Assembly (NCBI RefSeq): GCF_963678635.1
Contig: NC_087067.1
Location: 13,308,844 to 13,372,843, forward strand
Source of the DNA: Symsagittifera roscoffensis
Lineage: Eukaryota; Xenacoelomorpha; Acoela; Convolutidae
Direction: 5' to 3'
Length of the DNA: 64,000 nucleotides
Shown here piece by piece: positions 36,642-48,900 of the stretch (its first letter is position 1; each line of letters opens with the position of its first letter). The notes under the pieces were generated by a model that had not been told where the DNA came from, did not search any database, and saw nothing but the letters and a program-made list of their open reading frames with translations. The position numbers and the translations under genes are program-made.

Positions 36642-37850
36642 GGCTTGGTCCTCCTGGGGTTTGCCCTACTTCTTTTTGCATATGCCTTTTGCGCCGCTTC
36701 TATTTCAAATAAAGTTTCACCGGATGTTTTTTGGTTTTTCAATTGTGAGAAGAAAATGGTCATATCAGCCAAAAAATGCGTTTTGTTAAAATTGTCACTA
36801 ATTGGATGCCTCAGAGCCATTGACAGCCTTTCATGTACCCATCCAGGCAGTTCTGATAGCACTTTAACTGATTGCGCATTTCTACCCCAAGAGATTTATG
36901 TTTTCTCTCGGACAGTCTTTCCAATTTTTTTTCCTGGTTTTCTGATGTTGTCTTTCAGCGTGCATCAACATGACGCCTCACAAAACGGAAAATAGAATGG
37001 CCACCACTGTACGTCTATTTCTTTTAGCCAACTCTTTTTGCTTTCACTACCAACTCCTCGTACATTTTTCTTGTCCTCACTTGCCCCATACGTTTCAGTT
37101 CTTAGTGCTTTTAGTTGAAAAAATTGCACATCTTGGTCCAAAAAGTCACATTCTAGGGGACAATAAACTTCAAAAAGTCCGGCTTTAAATCGGTTTTCAC
37201 AGCTTTTCTGCGGAATTTCACTCAATTTACAGATACTTAAAACATTTTAAAACACTTCAAATGGTTTAACACAGTTTTCCAAATTAGTTTTCGGTTTAAA
37301 ATTTGTCTGAGCCAAATAGCAGGCAAAAGTACTGTGGTCATTGTTTTTCAGGCCACGAGTAAAAATAATTCGTAAGGCACCAAGCAAAACAAATCACGCT
37401 CTCCTCACACCTGTCTTTGAAGCGCAGACTCTTCCTCTGCCTTCAGCTTCCGCTCCTTTCTTGCTTTCGCTTTTCTCCCTGTCTGTGATTGTCTCTGTTA
37501 TTTGCCCCTGATATTCCCAATCAGCTCTGTCAGTCTTTTTTTGTGTGAAACTACCAATCTCAGAGACTTCAGCTTCAATTCAGCATTCTGGTGCAGCTTG
37601 AGAAATGTTCCTTGAGCTGCTCTGGGTGGTTCTGTTTCTTCTTGGAGAGTAGCCGTTTTGTTGCAATAATGAGCACTCCAGTGCCGAATAGTTGAATAAA
37701 TAAGTCGGACGTTCCTTCCCTTCTGTAGTATACGATCGCCAATACCGCCGACTGCTTCTTCGACTTTAAATAATTTGTCAGCTCCTTGACACAGGCTGAG
37801 TGATAGTTGTTCGTTCTGTGGCTGTTAATGTTGTTGTTCGCCACTCGTGC
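36642..37850 (-). pseudogene. PLE N-terminal region, present once (outside the array)
   Basis: The frame at 36629-36862 (LSELPGWVHERLSMALRHPI ... FLADMTIFFSQLKNQKT) reads straight across the array edge into KKMRKYLKDNGLLAV, the first residues kept in each unit. Further upstream, 36965-37225 (KAGLFEVYCPLECDFLDQDV, then SKKSWLKEIDVQWWPFYFPF) and possibly 37575-37844 continue the same protein with frameshifts. The function of this part of PLE proteins is not defined; it is basic and helix-prone. The extent beyond 37225 is a guess. Confidence 0.55.
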
Positions 37851-38225
37851 CTTACAACCTTTTTTTTCTCTTCAAAGGGCTGTCTTAGAGTAATCGTCGA
37901 AGGTTCTTTCATTGGTTCAGCGAGTTGTTATTGAGGGATAGGCCAGGAATTGCTGTAACAAGGCTCTGGTATTGTTTTTTCTCACGTTTGTTGAGGGTGT
38001 TGATGCTGTGTAAAAGGGAGCTAGCTGCTACAATATGAAAACTTTCGGTATTTCAAATAAAAATACGCAATATTCTACGTGTCGATAAAAAAACTTTAAA
38101 CATTCCCTATATATTGATAGAAGCCCTTAAATTTTTTGATACTGCCCCTTCCAATGGGAAAACAGTTGGAGATTTGAGCTCTTCGCTTTTTGGTCTATCG
38201 CAAGTTTACAAACAAAATTGTAGAG
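37851..38225. other. no recognisable gene
   Basis: AT-rich sequence between the PLE N-terminal region and a LINE tail. No frame, RNA gene or repeat stood out. Confidence 0.3.
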
Positions 38226-38390
38226 ATTATGGATAAAAAGTAAGTATGGAACGTTTTCGCATTTATGTGCATTGTCAGGATTCTTACAATAAACTAAGCT
38301 AAATGACGATAAAACATTAATTTACAAAAGTTATTTACAATAAAATACAAAATTTTGGTTCTTAACCATCAAGTTAAAAAACAATACGAG
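38226..38390 (+). mobile_element. diverged LINE 3' tail fragment
   Basis: The stretch TTATGTGCAT, CTTACAATAAACTAA, ATGACGATAAAACAT, AATTTACAAAAG, TTATTTACAATAAAATACAA and GGTTCTTAACCATCA follows the 3' UTR of the array LINE (for example 15180-15300) with about 80% identity by eye. It is a separate, older, severely 5'-truncated copy. It helps place the 3' end of the LINE close to the ACCATCA word. Confidence 0.6.
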
Positions 38391-39020
38391 AGAATTACTT
38401 GAACTATTGTTAATAACATTTTAAATTGATGTTTTATTGTCATTTTGATTAGTTTTTTGTGAAAATCGTGAAGATGAACATAATTGCGGAAGCGTTTGAA
38501 ATATACTGGAAATTCTTCTTTGAAAAAAAACTGAGAGCAATTTATGTACTTGGCGAATCAACTGCGTATGCAACTGCTGCTTAAACTCGATAAACTTTGA
38601 CATCAGCTAAAAATGTTCAAACTGGACTGGATGTTCAACTTGATTTTGATATCCAGATCGAACAGGTGCACTTTGAGAACCATGAACAAGAGTTCAGTTG
38701 ATCAAAAGTTGATATAATTCTCTCTAAAAGAAGGTCCTTGACTATTTTCTTGAAAGACTCGAGGGGAGCGAAGGTGTCTACACCAAAATGGATCAACTGG
38801 TTGACGAATTTTTCAATGCGATGAAAGAAAAATTTCTCGGTCTGCCACTTCTTTGCTGTTTGAATTTCGATTGAAACTTTCAAATTTTCGGATATCTTTT
38901 AATGAAGAAAACCAAACAGGGAAGCATGAAAAATGATAATTTTGATACACATGTTAACAAACATGAGTTTGGTGGATTGAGAGACAGTGAAACAAAAATT
39001 GCGTTTGATAAAATGAAGTG
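38391..39020. other. unassigned stretch with two minus-strand frames
   Basis: Frames of 60 and 82 codons (38421-38603 and 38635-38883, minus) contain segments such as FAPLESFKKIVKDLLLERII, but no family is recognised. They could belong to another decayed element; no function is proposed. Confidence 0.25.
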
Positions 39021-39026
39021 ACGTTT

Positions 39027-40150
39027 TCATGATAACAGCTTATCATTGATATGTGTCATCCAGTTCAAGTCATCAAAGACAAGTAAGCCCAGGACTCTTA
39101 CTACATTTGAGGCAGTTATGTCCTGGTTGTTGAAAACAAGGAGACTGCATCTATCGTGATAGACCGATAATTTATTTGAAGTAAACCAGTTTGTAAAAGA
39201 ATCAATATCATGCTGCAGAGAAGTAATATCAGTAGAAAACAACTTCGAATCGTCAGCGAACAAATATCAACTGGAAAATTCTATACACTCTGCCACATCA
39301 TTCATAAACAGAAGAAAAAGAAGCGGCTCCGAGATGCTGCCTTGAGGAACGCCACTACTAACAGGACGTGGATGGGAAATTTGCAAGTTTATACGAACAC
39401 ACTGTGTTCGGTTACAGAGATACAACGAAAATAGTAAAAAGAAATCGTGATCGAAACCATACATTGATAGCTTGTTTAGAATGATATCATGACGAACAGA
39501 ATCATAGGTTTTACTTAATTCAAAATAAACAGCAGCAGAAGGAACGTTGAAAACACTAGTGTGGTACACTTCAACAAGAAACATTAACAACTGTGTTACA
39601 GTTGATCATTGTTTTCTGAAACCATGCTGAAATTTTGATAAGTGTATTCGAATCTTTGGAGATATGTGACTGAGGAGAATTTTCTCAAAACATAAACCAA
39701 GGGCGTGTAAGATACTGATAGTTTGTAATGACATTAGGAGACCCAGAATTCAGAATTGGAGTAGTAAAAGCACATTTCCAGGCTGCAGGCCAGACGCAGG
39801 TGTTGATAATATTTTTCAAAAATAAAACTAACAAGAGGGGAAAGCAACGAGGTACAACATGTACAAACAAAAGCAGGAAAACAGTCAACAGAACAGGTGT
39901 TTTTAACTGATTGTATTCATGAAATGACAACCGACGGAGACAAATCGACTTCTGATAATTTGATAACAGAATATGGAGAAACAGTCGGTTCAGTATAGTC
40001 AGACACAGGCTTCCGGAAAACAGAAGAAAAACATTCGTTGAAAAGTTCACTGATAGACTCGTCACAGATAGCTTGCTTACTGCACCCAATGAAGGTTGTT
40101 GGGATTGATTGTGGACTTCTTAAACTGCTTCAAGAATTTGAAAGCACAAG
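39027..40150 (-). pseudogene. LINE reverse transcriptase remnant (CR1/Jockey-like)
   Basis: Read from the right in three frames: AAWKCAFTTPILNSGSPNVI with NYQYL (about 39760), FQHGFRKQ (about 39620), AVYFELSKTYDSVRHDIILN with KLSMYG (about 39500), VSSGVPQGSISEPLLFLLFM with NDVAE (about 39310), and MFADDSKLFSTDITSLQHDI (39263 down). These are RT motifs in order, with the FADD catalytic box intact. Expected forms are TPIFKSG, NYRPIS and FDLSKAYD, so only a few residues are changed, but the frame shifts at least twice. The family differs from the LINE in the array. No endonuclease is seen upstream, and its insertion is probably 5'-truncated near 40150. Confidence 0.75.
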
Positions 40151-40211
40151 AAGAAGAGAAAGGAGAAAAGTTCTGAAAAGCATCTCTATCAAAAACACTG
40201 AGTTGTTGAAA

Positions 40212-40810
40212 TGTAACATGCGTCCGGAAGTACATATCGACGGAAAACAAATCTAGGTAGTAAAAAGAATTGCTAGCGTCTAAACACAGCTCTACTCGCT
40301 TTTAACCGTCTCTGCTAAAGCCAGTTCTTTGTGTGGTCCTTTTAACATCGGGTCGACAAAAACGTTACTAATTCCGCCTTCGGCCAGAACGCTCAGAATA
40401 ACTTAATTACATGCAAAAAGAGTGAGCTCATAGCTGGGTCTCAGTATCCTCAGACCACGAGGTCACTCCTAAAAACAGGTCTACTACTTATTTAATATAT
40501 TACTTTTGTTTTTGTTCAGTAGATAAAAATCATCATTCCCATCGGAGATGGATCAACCCTTTCCCTCAACTCCTAGCTTCTCATACTCTGAAAATGAATT
40601 TGGTTTTAATTAATTTCAACTCAGGACATTGCAGGAAGCTAAAAATTAATAAAAACAGAGTTTGAGTTCTATTCCCGAGACCCTTCCGGATTCTGGAATC
40701 CGGACGAAGAGCTGTCTTATCTGTTTTCGGAAGGCTGATCTCGTCGTCCCAACACCCTTCCCGGTTCTCGGAAGTTGCTCTGTAACGATTGTAGCGGCAC
40801 AATCGTTACA
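40212..40810. repeat. left copy of a ~590-bp direct repeat, LTR-like ends
   Basis: It begins TGTAACATGCG and ends ACAATCGTTACA, giving TGTAAC...GTTACA inverted ends as in an LTR. The part 40212-40795 is repeated in direct orientation at 62649-63232, about 88-90% identical by eye. It contains GAGACCCTTCCGGATTCTGG, the motif of the minisatellite at 60317. No target-site duplication could be seen. It could be an LTR of the giant element between the copies or a solo LTR of another family. Confidence 0.55.
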
Positions 40811-41123
40811 ACTCGGAATGGTCTTCTGTCATTATTCTCGGTCACAATGTTCATCAAAACGGTACAGTGCCATCGAACAGAAATTACAAAATGCATGAAA
40901 TCTCATTTATCCATATCCCATCGACTCACCGCAGAATATAAATGGCATAAAACTAGCTGTTATAGCCTTCCAAATTCTTTCAAAAATCTGCACTTTTAAG
41001 AATATGACTTAAGATAAAACATCTTTTCTGACTTTTAGTGCCAAGGTCTCGATTTGAAAATTTTTCTCCTAGATTTAAAAAGTGTTGGGACGCAGGACGG
41101 TCCTGCCAACCAACAAACTAAAG
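40811..41123. other. no gene; a perfect 15-base palindrome
   Basis: AT-rich non-coding sequence. At 41092-41106 lies GCAGGACGGTCCTGC, two 7-base arms around one base. Its role is unknown; it sits just left of the duplicated 3' end of the giant element. Confidence 0.35.
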
Positions 41124-41984
41124 TTATCCTACTATGCTTCTTCCCTTCGGAAATTTAGTTGTTATTGGTCCTGAAAATTAAAATTAAAGAACTCGGTGGT
41201 TGGAAGGAATAATAAAATAACCTCCCTCTTCAAGAGATTATCTTACAAAGTGATCGGTCGTCTTAGTTGATTAAAAACAATCATGTAGGCTAGAATATTT
41301 AATGTACTCTTCACTCAAGCCTCTCTAGAAAAAAATTGTAAGTGTCTCTAAAGCCACTAACTAAAATTACAATGCAAATTTATTAATGAAAATTTAACAA
41401 ATTCTTAACTTCAAAAATCAACTAAAAGTTTTCTGTCATTCAGTTTCAATTGCAAGCTTAGTTGCTTAGTTTCGCATTTGAATTTTTCTCTCATAAATAA
41501 TTCTGAGTTTTAACATCTCATCCTTCTTTGCTTCTTTGTTTTACTTCCTTGTTCACTTCTTTGTTTTCTTCTTGGTTTTCTTTTTTGTTTTCGTCGTTTA
41601 GAAGTTCTAAAACTTCTAAATTTTTCTAATCTTTCTCGTTTTTCCGTGTTGTTTTTCGGCTATTTGCCAATGCTCCATCTACTCCTCCTGCGACATTGAC
41701 TCCGCACTTTCAGTTTCAGTGTCTTGCAACACGTCGGTGGCTATTCTGACGCTGTTGACGGCAGTCCTCCAACACTTCTGCTCTTTTACCCTTTGTTTCC
41801 AACAAGGTAGAGGATCGTCTCCCTGTTTCTGCAGAAGCTTTTGTGGAGGCACACTGTCACGTTTCTTCCTTCTATATTTCTTCTATTTCTCTCCCGTCAC
41901 ATTCATTTGTTCTAGACGTCTTTTTCACTGCGGTGGTCACTGCACTCCGATGAGCCACAAAAGCTCGCTTGAAAACTCCTGAAA
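41124..41984. repeat. tandem duplicate of the 3' end of the giant element
   Basis: The word TTATCCTACTATGCTTCTT starts both this block (41124) and the next (41985), a period of 861 bp. This block repeats the 3' UTR and the last part of the downstream ORF of the giant element (compare CACGTCG, CTGTTG, CCAACACTTCTGCTCTT at 41730-41780 with 42550-42610). It is more diverged and has lost the reading frame. The joint is near 41984, within the codons for the GAFKRA segment. Confidence 0.75.
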
Positions 41985-42487
41985 TTATCCTACTATGCTT
42001 CTTACCTTCGGAAATCTCGCTTGTTATTGTCCTGAATATTAAAACTAAGAAACTCTGTGGTTAGAAAGAACAATGAAACAATCTCCCTCTTCGAATTATT
42101 ACCCAAGCCTTTCACGTCACCACAAAGTGATCAGTTCTCCTAGCTGATTAAAAACAGTCATGTAGGCTGGAATGTTTAAATATACTCCTTCACTCAAGCC
42201 TTTCTATATAAATAAAAAGTAAGTGTCTCTAAAGCCACTCAACTAAAATGAAAATGCAAATTTATAAATGCAACAATTTCAAAACTCAACTAAATGTTTC
42301 AGTTTTCAATTACAACCTGGTTGCTTGGTTTCTCACTTGAGTTTTTTCACACACATAAAACAATTCTGAGTTTTAACTTTTTCTTCATCACTCCTTTATT
42401 TTCTTCTTTTATCGTCGTTTAGAAGTTCTAAAACTTCTAAATTCTTCTAATTTCATCTCTTTTTGCATCTCGTTTTTCGGCTATTCG
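41985..42487 (-). other. 3' untranslated region of the giant element
   Basis: Lies beyond the stop of the last ORF. On the minus strand the part opposite 42386-42420 is rich in A and G (GAAGAAAATAAAGGAG), as a polypurine tract would be, and a TTTAGAAGTTTTAGAACTTC inverted motif lies opposite 42420-42440. Neither an LTR start nor a polyadenylation site could be defined. Confidence 0.35.
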
Positions 42488-45400
42488 TCAGTGTTCCATT
42501 TCCTCCTCCTGTGATAATGACTCTGCACTCTCAGTTTCTGTATCCTGCAACACGTCGTTAGCTATCCTGAAGCTGTTGGAAGCCGTCCTCCAACACTTCT
42601 GCTCTTCTACCCTCTGTTTGCAACAAGGTAGGGGATCCACGTTAGATTCTCTGTTCCTGCAGAAGCTGTTGTGGAGACACAACGTCACATTTCTCTCCAA
42701 ATCTTCCTTTAACATCTCTGCCTTCTCCTTTCCACTACGTTCAATTGTCCTGGAAATTCTTTTCACAGCAGTGGTCACTGCATTCCGATGAGTCACGAGA
42801 GCCCGCTTGAAAGCTCCTGCTCCAATGTCTACCTGATACGCACCGTACACCCTGCTGTGCTTCGACATATGCTTCTTGGCATACTCGTACAACCATGCAG
42901 TCATGTTGGCTCTAAACCATGGCATCAGCCGTCTCCTTCTCACTTCCATCGGAATGTTCAAGATTTTGCACATTGTCTCAAAAAGATCCAAATCTTTTAG
43001 ACAATCCAGTTTTTGTAATTGATCTCTCGTCGGCATCTCCTGTCGATTGTTCTCCTTCACGTGAGCTTCCATCCATCGAACTGCCATCATAACTCTAACT
43101 ATCCCTATCTTTATGGTAAACCCACGGAGAGCAGCTATCCAGAGTCCCAGATCAGCACCAGATTACTGCGCCCGGGATACCACCATGTTTGTACCAAGCA
43201 ATGTAGGGGAACCATCATGTGTCAACATGATGCTCCTCCATTTACGCTTCCCCGACTCTTCCAGTAGTGGTTCCACTTCCATCATTACTCGGTGGATTTC
43301 GTAGTTTTTATCTACTGCGTTTTAATCTTTTGCTGTTGATCCTTTCTGCTTCTGCCTTTCAAAATCACTAAAGTTCCAACTAGCGTATCATATGAATTTC
43401 TATCCTAGTATCGGTTCTAACTCTTCCTTGGTTCTTTCTGGAACTGCTGCAAACATCTTATATAGCAACTCCTAGGATTTCTCGGACATTCTCGAAGGCT
43501 TGGTCCACAAACGTCCTTGTACTCTTCACATCCACTGCCACAAAGTGCACAGGGTATCGGCTTCTACACATCGGAGCCAACGTCGATCCCACTAGGTATC
43601 GCGCTCCCAAAGGTCTGCGATAAGCTTTATTCTGCCGAATGTTCATTTCTGCTTCTATAGCTTATCTCCACGTTCCAATGTACTTCTGTTCAGTTTTTAA
43701 CACTCCCGGAAACACTTCTACGCTGGCGGCCTTGATCATCTCATGCTTTTGTTCCAGATTCAATAGTGACTCTAAAGAACCAAACATGCTGTAGAATCCT
43801 AGTGCAGTCATTAGATTCACCTCAGCTCCTCCGTGGCAATATGCAATGGGTTCCGTTTCCGTTTTCGCTTTCATTACTATGTTTCCAAACAATATCAACA
43901 ATTGCCTATTTTGTTTCGCAAGAGTCTTCAAGCAGTCAAGATCTCCACACAAGTGACCTTCCAGTCTACATACTTTCGCCAGACAGCTACCAGGTTCAAC
44001 CCAGTCCTCTGGTCCCCAGCCAGGCAACTCCACATTGTTTCCTTTGTTGCTTTTGGAGGCCGTTGTCACCAAGTTGTAAATGATGTTCAGGTCACGCAAA
44101 TTACAGTCTGAATTCAGCTCCCTCTGCACATCCTGTATTGCACGCAAAATCTAATCGGCATTAGGACACCATGATCATTTCATCAGCTCCCAAACCACCA
44201 TAAGGCTCGTCCTTTGTATTTCGTCGGAGAATCCCAATCTAAATTCTACTCGGTTGTCAGATTTGGGCACTGAAGGTGCAGTCACCATTTCTTCTAACAC
44301 AAATCCCAGCTTAACCTGCTGATTAACAGCGTTTTTTTCGTCGCAATTCTTGACGTCCAGAATCTTAGTAACACCGCCCGTTCGTAGTCTTAGAAACAAT
44401 CGCGTATGTCTCCATTAATGAAAGGGTTGTATGCCATCCGTACGATCCCGGATACGTAACTGTATGACTTTTTCCTGGTCGGTCCGGAATATTCACTGGA
44501 CTTTGGCAGTGCTCCCATGGATTCTTTTGTGAGCCTCAGCTCCTTGTTCGAGATTCTACGTATTTCTTCAATCTTCTTCATTGGTTCCAGATCTACGGGC
44601 TCCTTCATGTTCACTCGCATCGGTTTACTCTAATGGATGTCCAAAAGTGCTAATAAGAGCAAGGCTGTCTAGATGTTTGTCTAGAAGTGCTTGTACGAGC
44701 AGGGTTTTCGCCCAATCCTTGCCTTCGCTCAGCATCTTGGCACAAGTGTTCAACGCTGGTACCGATATTTGTTCTAACATGAACCGAATGAAACAGAGAG
44801 CGTCTCTCCGTTTCGCACACGCTACTGCTGCTCATTCTTGGATCATTAGATCTCTCACGCTCGTCATTAAGAACACTTTCTCTTCTTTTGATCTTTTCCT
44901 TTCTTCTGAATCATATTCTTCCCCCATCAGTCCAGTCATGCACCAAGCGAACCTAAGTTGTAGCTCCGTTCTAACCTATGGTCTCGCTATCAGAGCAAGA
45001 ATTTTCGTGGTGGTTCTCATTTCTTCTTCAAATTGTCGTAACACCGCCGCTCTCCATGGTAGGCTCACTAACTGGTCTATCGTTTCCGCATGCATCTCAG
45101 AGGCGACCAGTGTTCCGTACGCCTTCTGCTTCATAATCGTGCCTTGTATCCTCGTCTCCAGGTAACATTCCAAGGCGCCTTTGTTTTCTAGAGCAATTAG
45201 GTGTCCTCTAGCCGAGTTTCTGTACTCCACCATCTCCATGTATCCACAAGAAGGTTCGTCGATCGAGATGGTTTCTGATAGTATCAATCGGTTACACTCC
45301 ACTGGGATTAGCTGTCCTACGACGCTTCACTCTCCATGGTTCATGCAGGATGGCCTGAAATCCCGTAGGGTACTTTTTCCACATTGGCTAAGTGTTTCCA

Positions 45401-45940
45401 TCTCTAATGTCGATACAGTCAGAGTGCGGTCACTCCTCTTGGTTTGATAACTGGCTGATCTTATTCCTGCCATGAGGATTGGTGGCACCATCATTGCATC
45501 GCTCAGTTTTCTATCCGTGCCAGGCACCCTTCGACACGATTTCGCTCGGCCGAATTGACAGCTTTTACTGAAATTTCAGTCTACTTTCGTTTTTCCAGCT
45601 TTCCTCAATGTCACTTTGTTGCCAAGTTTCATTTTCATATCATTGATCTTGACAATCACAATTTTCGATCGCATCGTTCCTTTTCGGGTTCTTGACAGGC
45701 ATACTACTTCATTGCTGCATTCTTGCTGAGCGGCCTTTATGGGAGAATTCACTCCACTTTCGTCAGTGGCCGAATCGATTAACAACTCGCTCAGTCCAAC
45801 TTGTCGAGGATTTCTCGCATCAAGGGTCTGTTGACGCCTGTCTTCAACGTTGACTGGGTCCCATAGCACTGAACCAGCGTCCAGACCTCTTCCATGAACA
45901 CAACTGTGTCCATATTACATCCCGTTCTAGTTTCGTGGTC
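42488..45940 (-). pseudogene. giant element, last ORF (ORF4), unknown protein
   Basis: A protein of roughly 1150 residues can be followed with few frame changes: 45869-44976 in one frame, 44835-44390 shifted, 44399-43458 back in the first frame, and 43300-42488 in a third. Landmarks are MKMKLGNKVTLRKAGKTKVD (about 45580), ILMAGIRSASYQTKRSDRTL (about 45460), MEMVEYRNSARGHLIALENK (about 45210), ELPGWGPEDWVEPGSCLAKV (about 44000), CHGGAEVNLMTALGFYSMFG (about 43820) and an acidic end SAESLSQEEEMEH. The part ending at 42488 is cysteine- and arginine-rich. No transmembrane segment or signal peptide is evident, so it does not look like an envelope. No known domain is recognised. Confidence 0.5.
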
Positions 45941-45955
45941 TCTGTGGTGAATTTC

Positions 45956-48900
45956 CTACTCCTCTTCTGGTAGTCTTCCCAAGAAAAGTACTCTGGCAGT
46001 GCCTTCTACCCTTCTTCTCCTCGGAGACTCCATTAAAAGTTTCTTTTCGATAGTTCTGGAATTGCCAGGAGAGCTGCTCTCCAGCAATTTTCGGTTTGCA
46101 ACCATGAAGGCTGACGGAGATTCCAGTGTGGAAGTTTCATCCTCTGCTGGCTCAGTCGTTCCTTCTGACGTTCCCGTCTCGACTTCAAAGTCCTCTAGGA
46201 AATTGAAATCAAGGCGAGACATCCCACCCGTCGAAGCCTTATCGTCATCCTTTCCTGCCTGATCTGGCTCCTGTTGCATAGGTTCTTCCGATTGACGTTG
46301 ATCTTCTCCCTTATTGTCGTCTCGCTTCTGATTCTTCCCTGAACTCGAAGGGCCTTGCTCTTCTTTCCCGGTTCCGTCTGGAAACTTTGGTATGACTAGC
46401 CTGCCAGCTGACTTGACTTCTTCTTCACCATGCTTTATCTCGATTTCTTCACAGCCCAAGGGCGCTAGTGCAGTCCCTGTCAACAGTTTCCCGCTTATTG
46501 TCAACTCAGGCTTCAAGTTCATCACGATTAGTGCGGCTTCCTGCAAATCGGCGTTGCCTCTCATGTTCATTGGCGCCAGGTCATATTTCGCCCACTCTTC
46601 TTCAAATCTTGAAGGTTTCGGAGTGGTGATTCATCTCCTCGTCGATTCATCCATGTACGCAAACTGCGTGCATTCCAATACCGCATCATTCCTGCCCACG
46701 GATCACGGGTTCATCGTCTCGGAGAGCTTTGCCATCCTCCTTTCGTTCGTCTCAAAGGCTCTCAACCTGGGGTTTTTCACTACGGAGTCTGCTGCGAGCA
46801 ACATCCTTCTGATCAGGGGGAATGCTGGTATTTCTTCTGGCAGCTTCTAGTCGCCCTAGTCCTTATTTTCCTCTCTCACTTTGTGGTACGAGGCCATCAA
46901 ACGAGGAATTCTCGTCGTTTCTCCATTCGTCTTGTTATAGGGCCTCAAGTTCCAGAGTTTCGGAACACTTCAATATGTCCTCTGTCTACTTCACCCATTT
47001 GGTCACGTAAATGATCGTCAAAGTCTATTGCTGTCATCTCTGGCTCTGATATCTTTGCGAACAGCAAATCTTCGCTCATTAATTCTCGCAACACACTTCG
47101 CTCACACCAATTGAGTGCGCTCCCATCCACTGCTGAAATAAGGTTCAGGTGCTACATCGACTTTCTATACGCTTCCACCTTAAGGTCAGGGAACGCGAAT
47201 GTTACTGCAGGACCGTATATCACCGTCGTCACAAATTCCGTGGTTCCCCTGATTAACGCCAAGGGATCGGTCCTCATAGTTAGGCTCAAATCAGTCAATA
47301 GGGGCATGCCTCCTGCATGACGTCGCACATCTTCTTCTTTTTTAATCATTTCGTCTTCTCCTGTCCCAAAGCGACTCTGCTGTAGAAGGTACTGGATTAA
47401 GGTGTGTCTCAGCTCCAAACGTCACGAACAACGCCAGGATCACTACTATCGATAATTCAGTTACTGCTTAGAAGAACTCTTTTATCAAGTATCGAGAGAG
47501 TCCGGGGTAAACTTTCGCCAGGAAGGACGCGGTCCATCCTGCTCCTAACCAATCTAACATGCTGTCAGTTCTATCGTAGCCTTCTTCTCAACATAGATTC
47601 TTTGTCTAGAAAGTTTCAAGAGTTACTTGCCACATTCTATGCACGAATTCAGATTACTTTTCCTCCGCATTCTCCGCTAAGTTCAACTCCTCCACCAGGT
47701 AGGCATGAATCTTCTTAACCACCGCCGGGCCTCGCTCGAAAGCGCCCGCGCCCAATTCTGCTACTCGACGAGTCAAGTGCAGCCACTTGTTGGCCTCTGG
47801 CTTTGTTCGCAAAACCATCGCTTCCAAGTGAGCTCTCGTCTCTTTGGAGTTCTGCCTCTTCTCTCCTTCCTCCTTTATCTCCATTCCTCTGAACCACAAG
47901 TCATTGGACATCGCATCTATCACTCGATGTTCATCGTTGATTCCTGGCTTTAACTTGAGCTTCCCGCTGAAATTGGACAGTTCCAACGCCAACACCTCAT
48001 CCAGTACTAGCATATTTAAGGAATGGTCTTTGAATCCTCTCATGGCGTTTGAGATGTCCGACCATACTGTCGGCAATTCTGCCCTAAGTGGTCTCATGTA
48101 CTTCGCTTCCACTTCGCGGTTGGGAGCACATATGATCACATCATGTTCTCCTTCTGAGAGTAATTCCACCATTGCCTTCACGAATTTCAATCCATCAGGG
48201 AGATGTGCATATCGCGTAGACAACGCGAATACCGCTTTTGGTGTCATCTTGTTAATTGCTGCTTCTTTCAGTATCTGTTACCTCGCCCATTGATTCTAGA
48301 ATGTTTTTGATTGCTGGCCATACTGCATCTTCAGCCGTCGTTAGCTCTCTGAGTCTGCTCAGGAAACCCCTACTATGCAAAAGGTCGTTTATGTTATGCC
48401 GGCGAACACGATCGTGATCGGGTTCATTTTAGTTTTTCGTTGGAGCCCGATTGCCATTGATAGAGGCTGCATCAGGTCCAAGCCGATTGCCGGCAGCATT
48501 ATCACGCCAGGTAAAAAAAAACGACATGGAAGTTTGCACAAAGTCCGAGTGCGCTACCACCAAAATCTTGGCCTTACTCATCTCTACTTTAACGCAAACA
48601 TTGTCTCGTCCTTTCGAATCTTTAGTTCACCATATCTCTCAACGTCGCCTTTTTGGGCTACTCTCTTTGGATAAGCCATTTCTGTCACGTGAGATGGAGG
48701 TGCTCGCACTTGCTTGAACATCTTCACATGCTGTCCTATTGGTGCTCTGGTCGTCAGAAATTTTCCTGGTCTTTCTTCTCGATTTCCTACACTGTGGTTC
48801 ATTCTCACATCCTGCAAAGGTCTGGCATTCACTGGACTCATGATGTTATTTGAGGGCAGTCCCTCAAGATCAGCGAATTGTAGGGCCATCGTGGAGCTAA

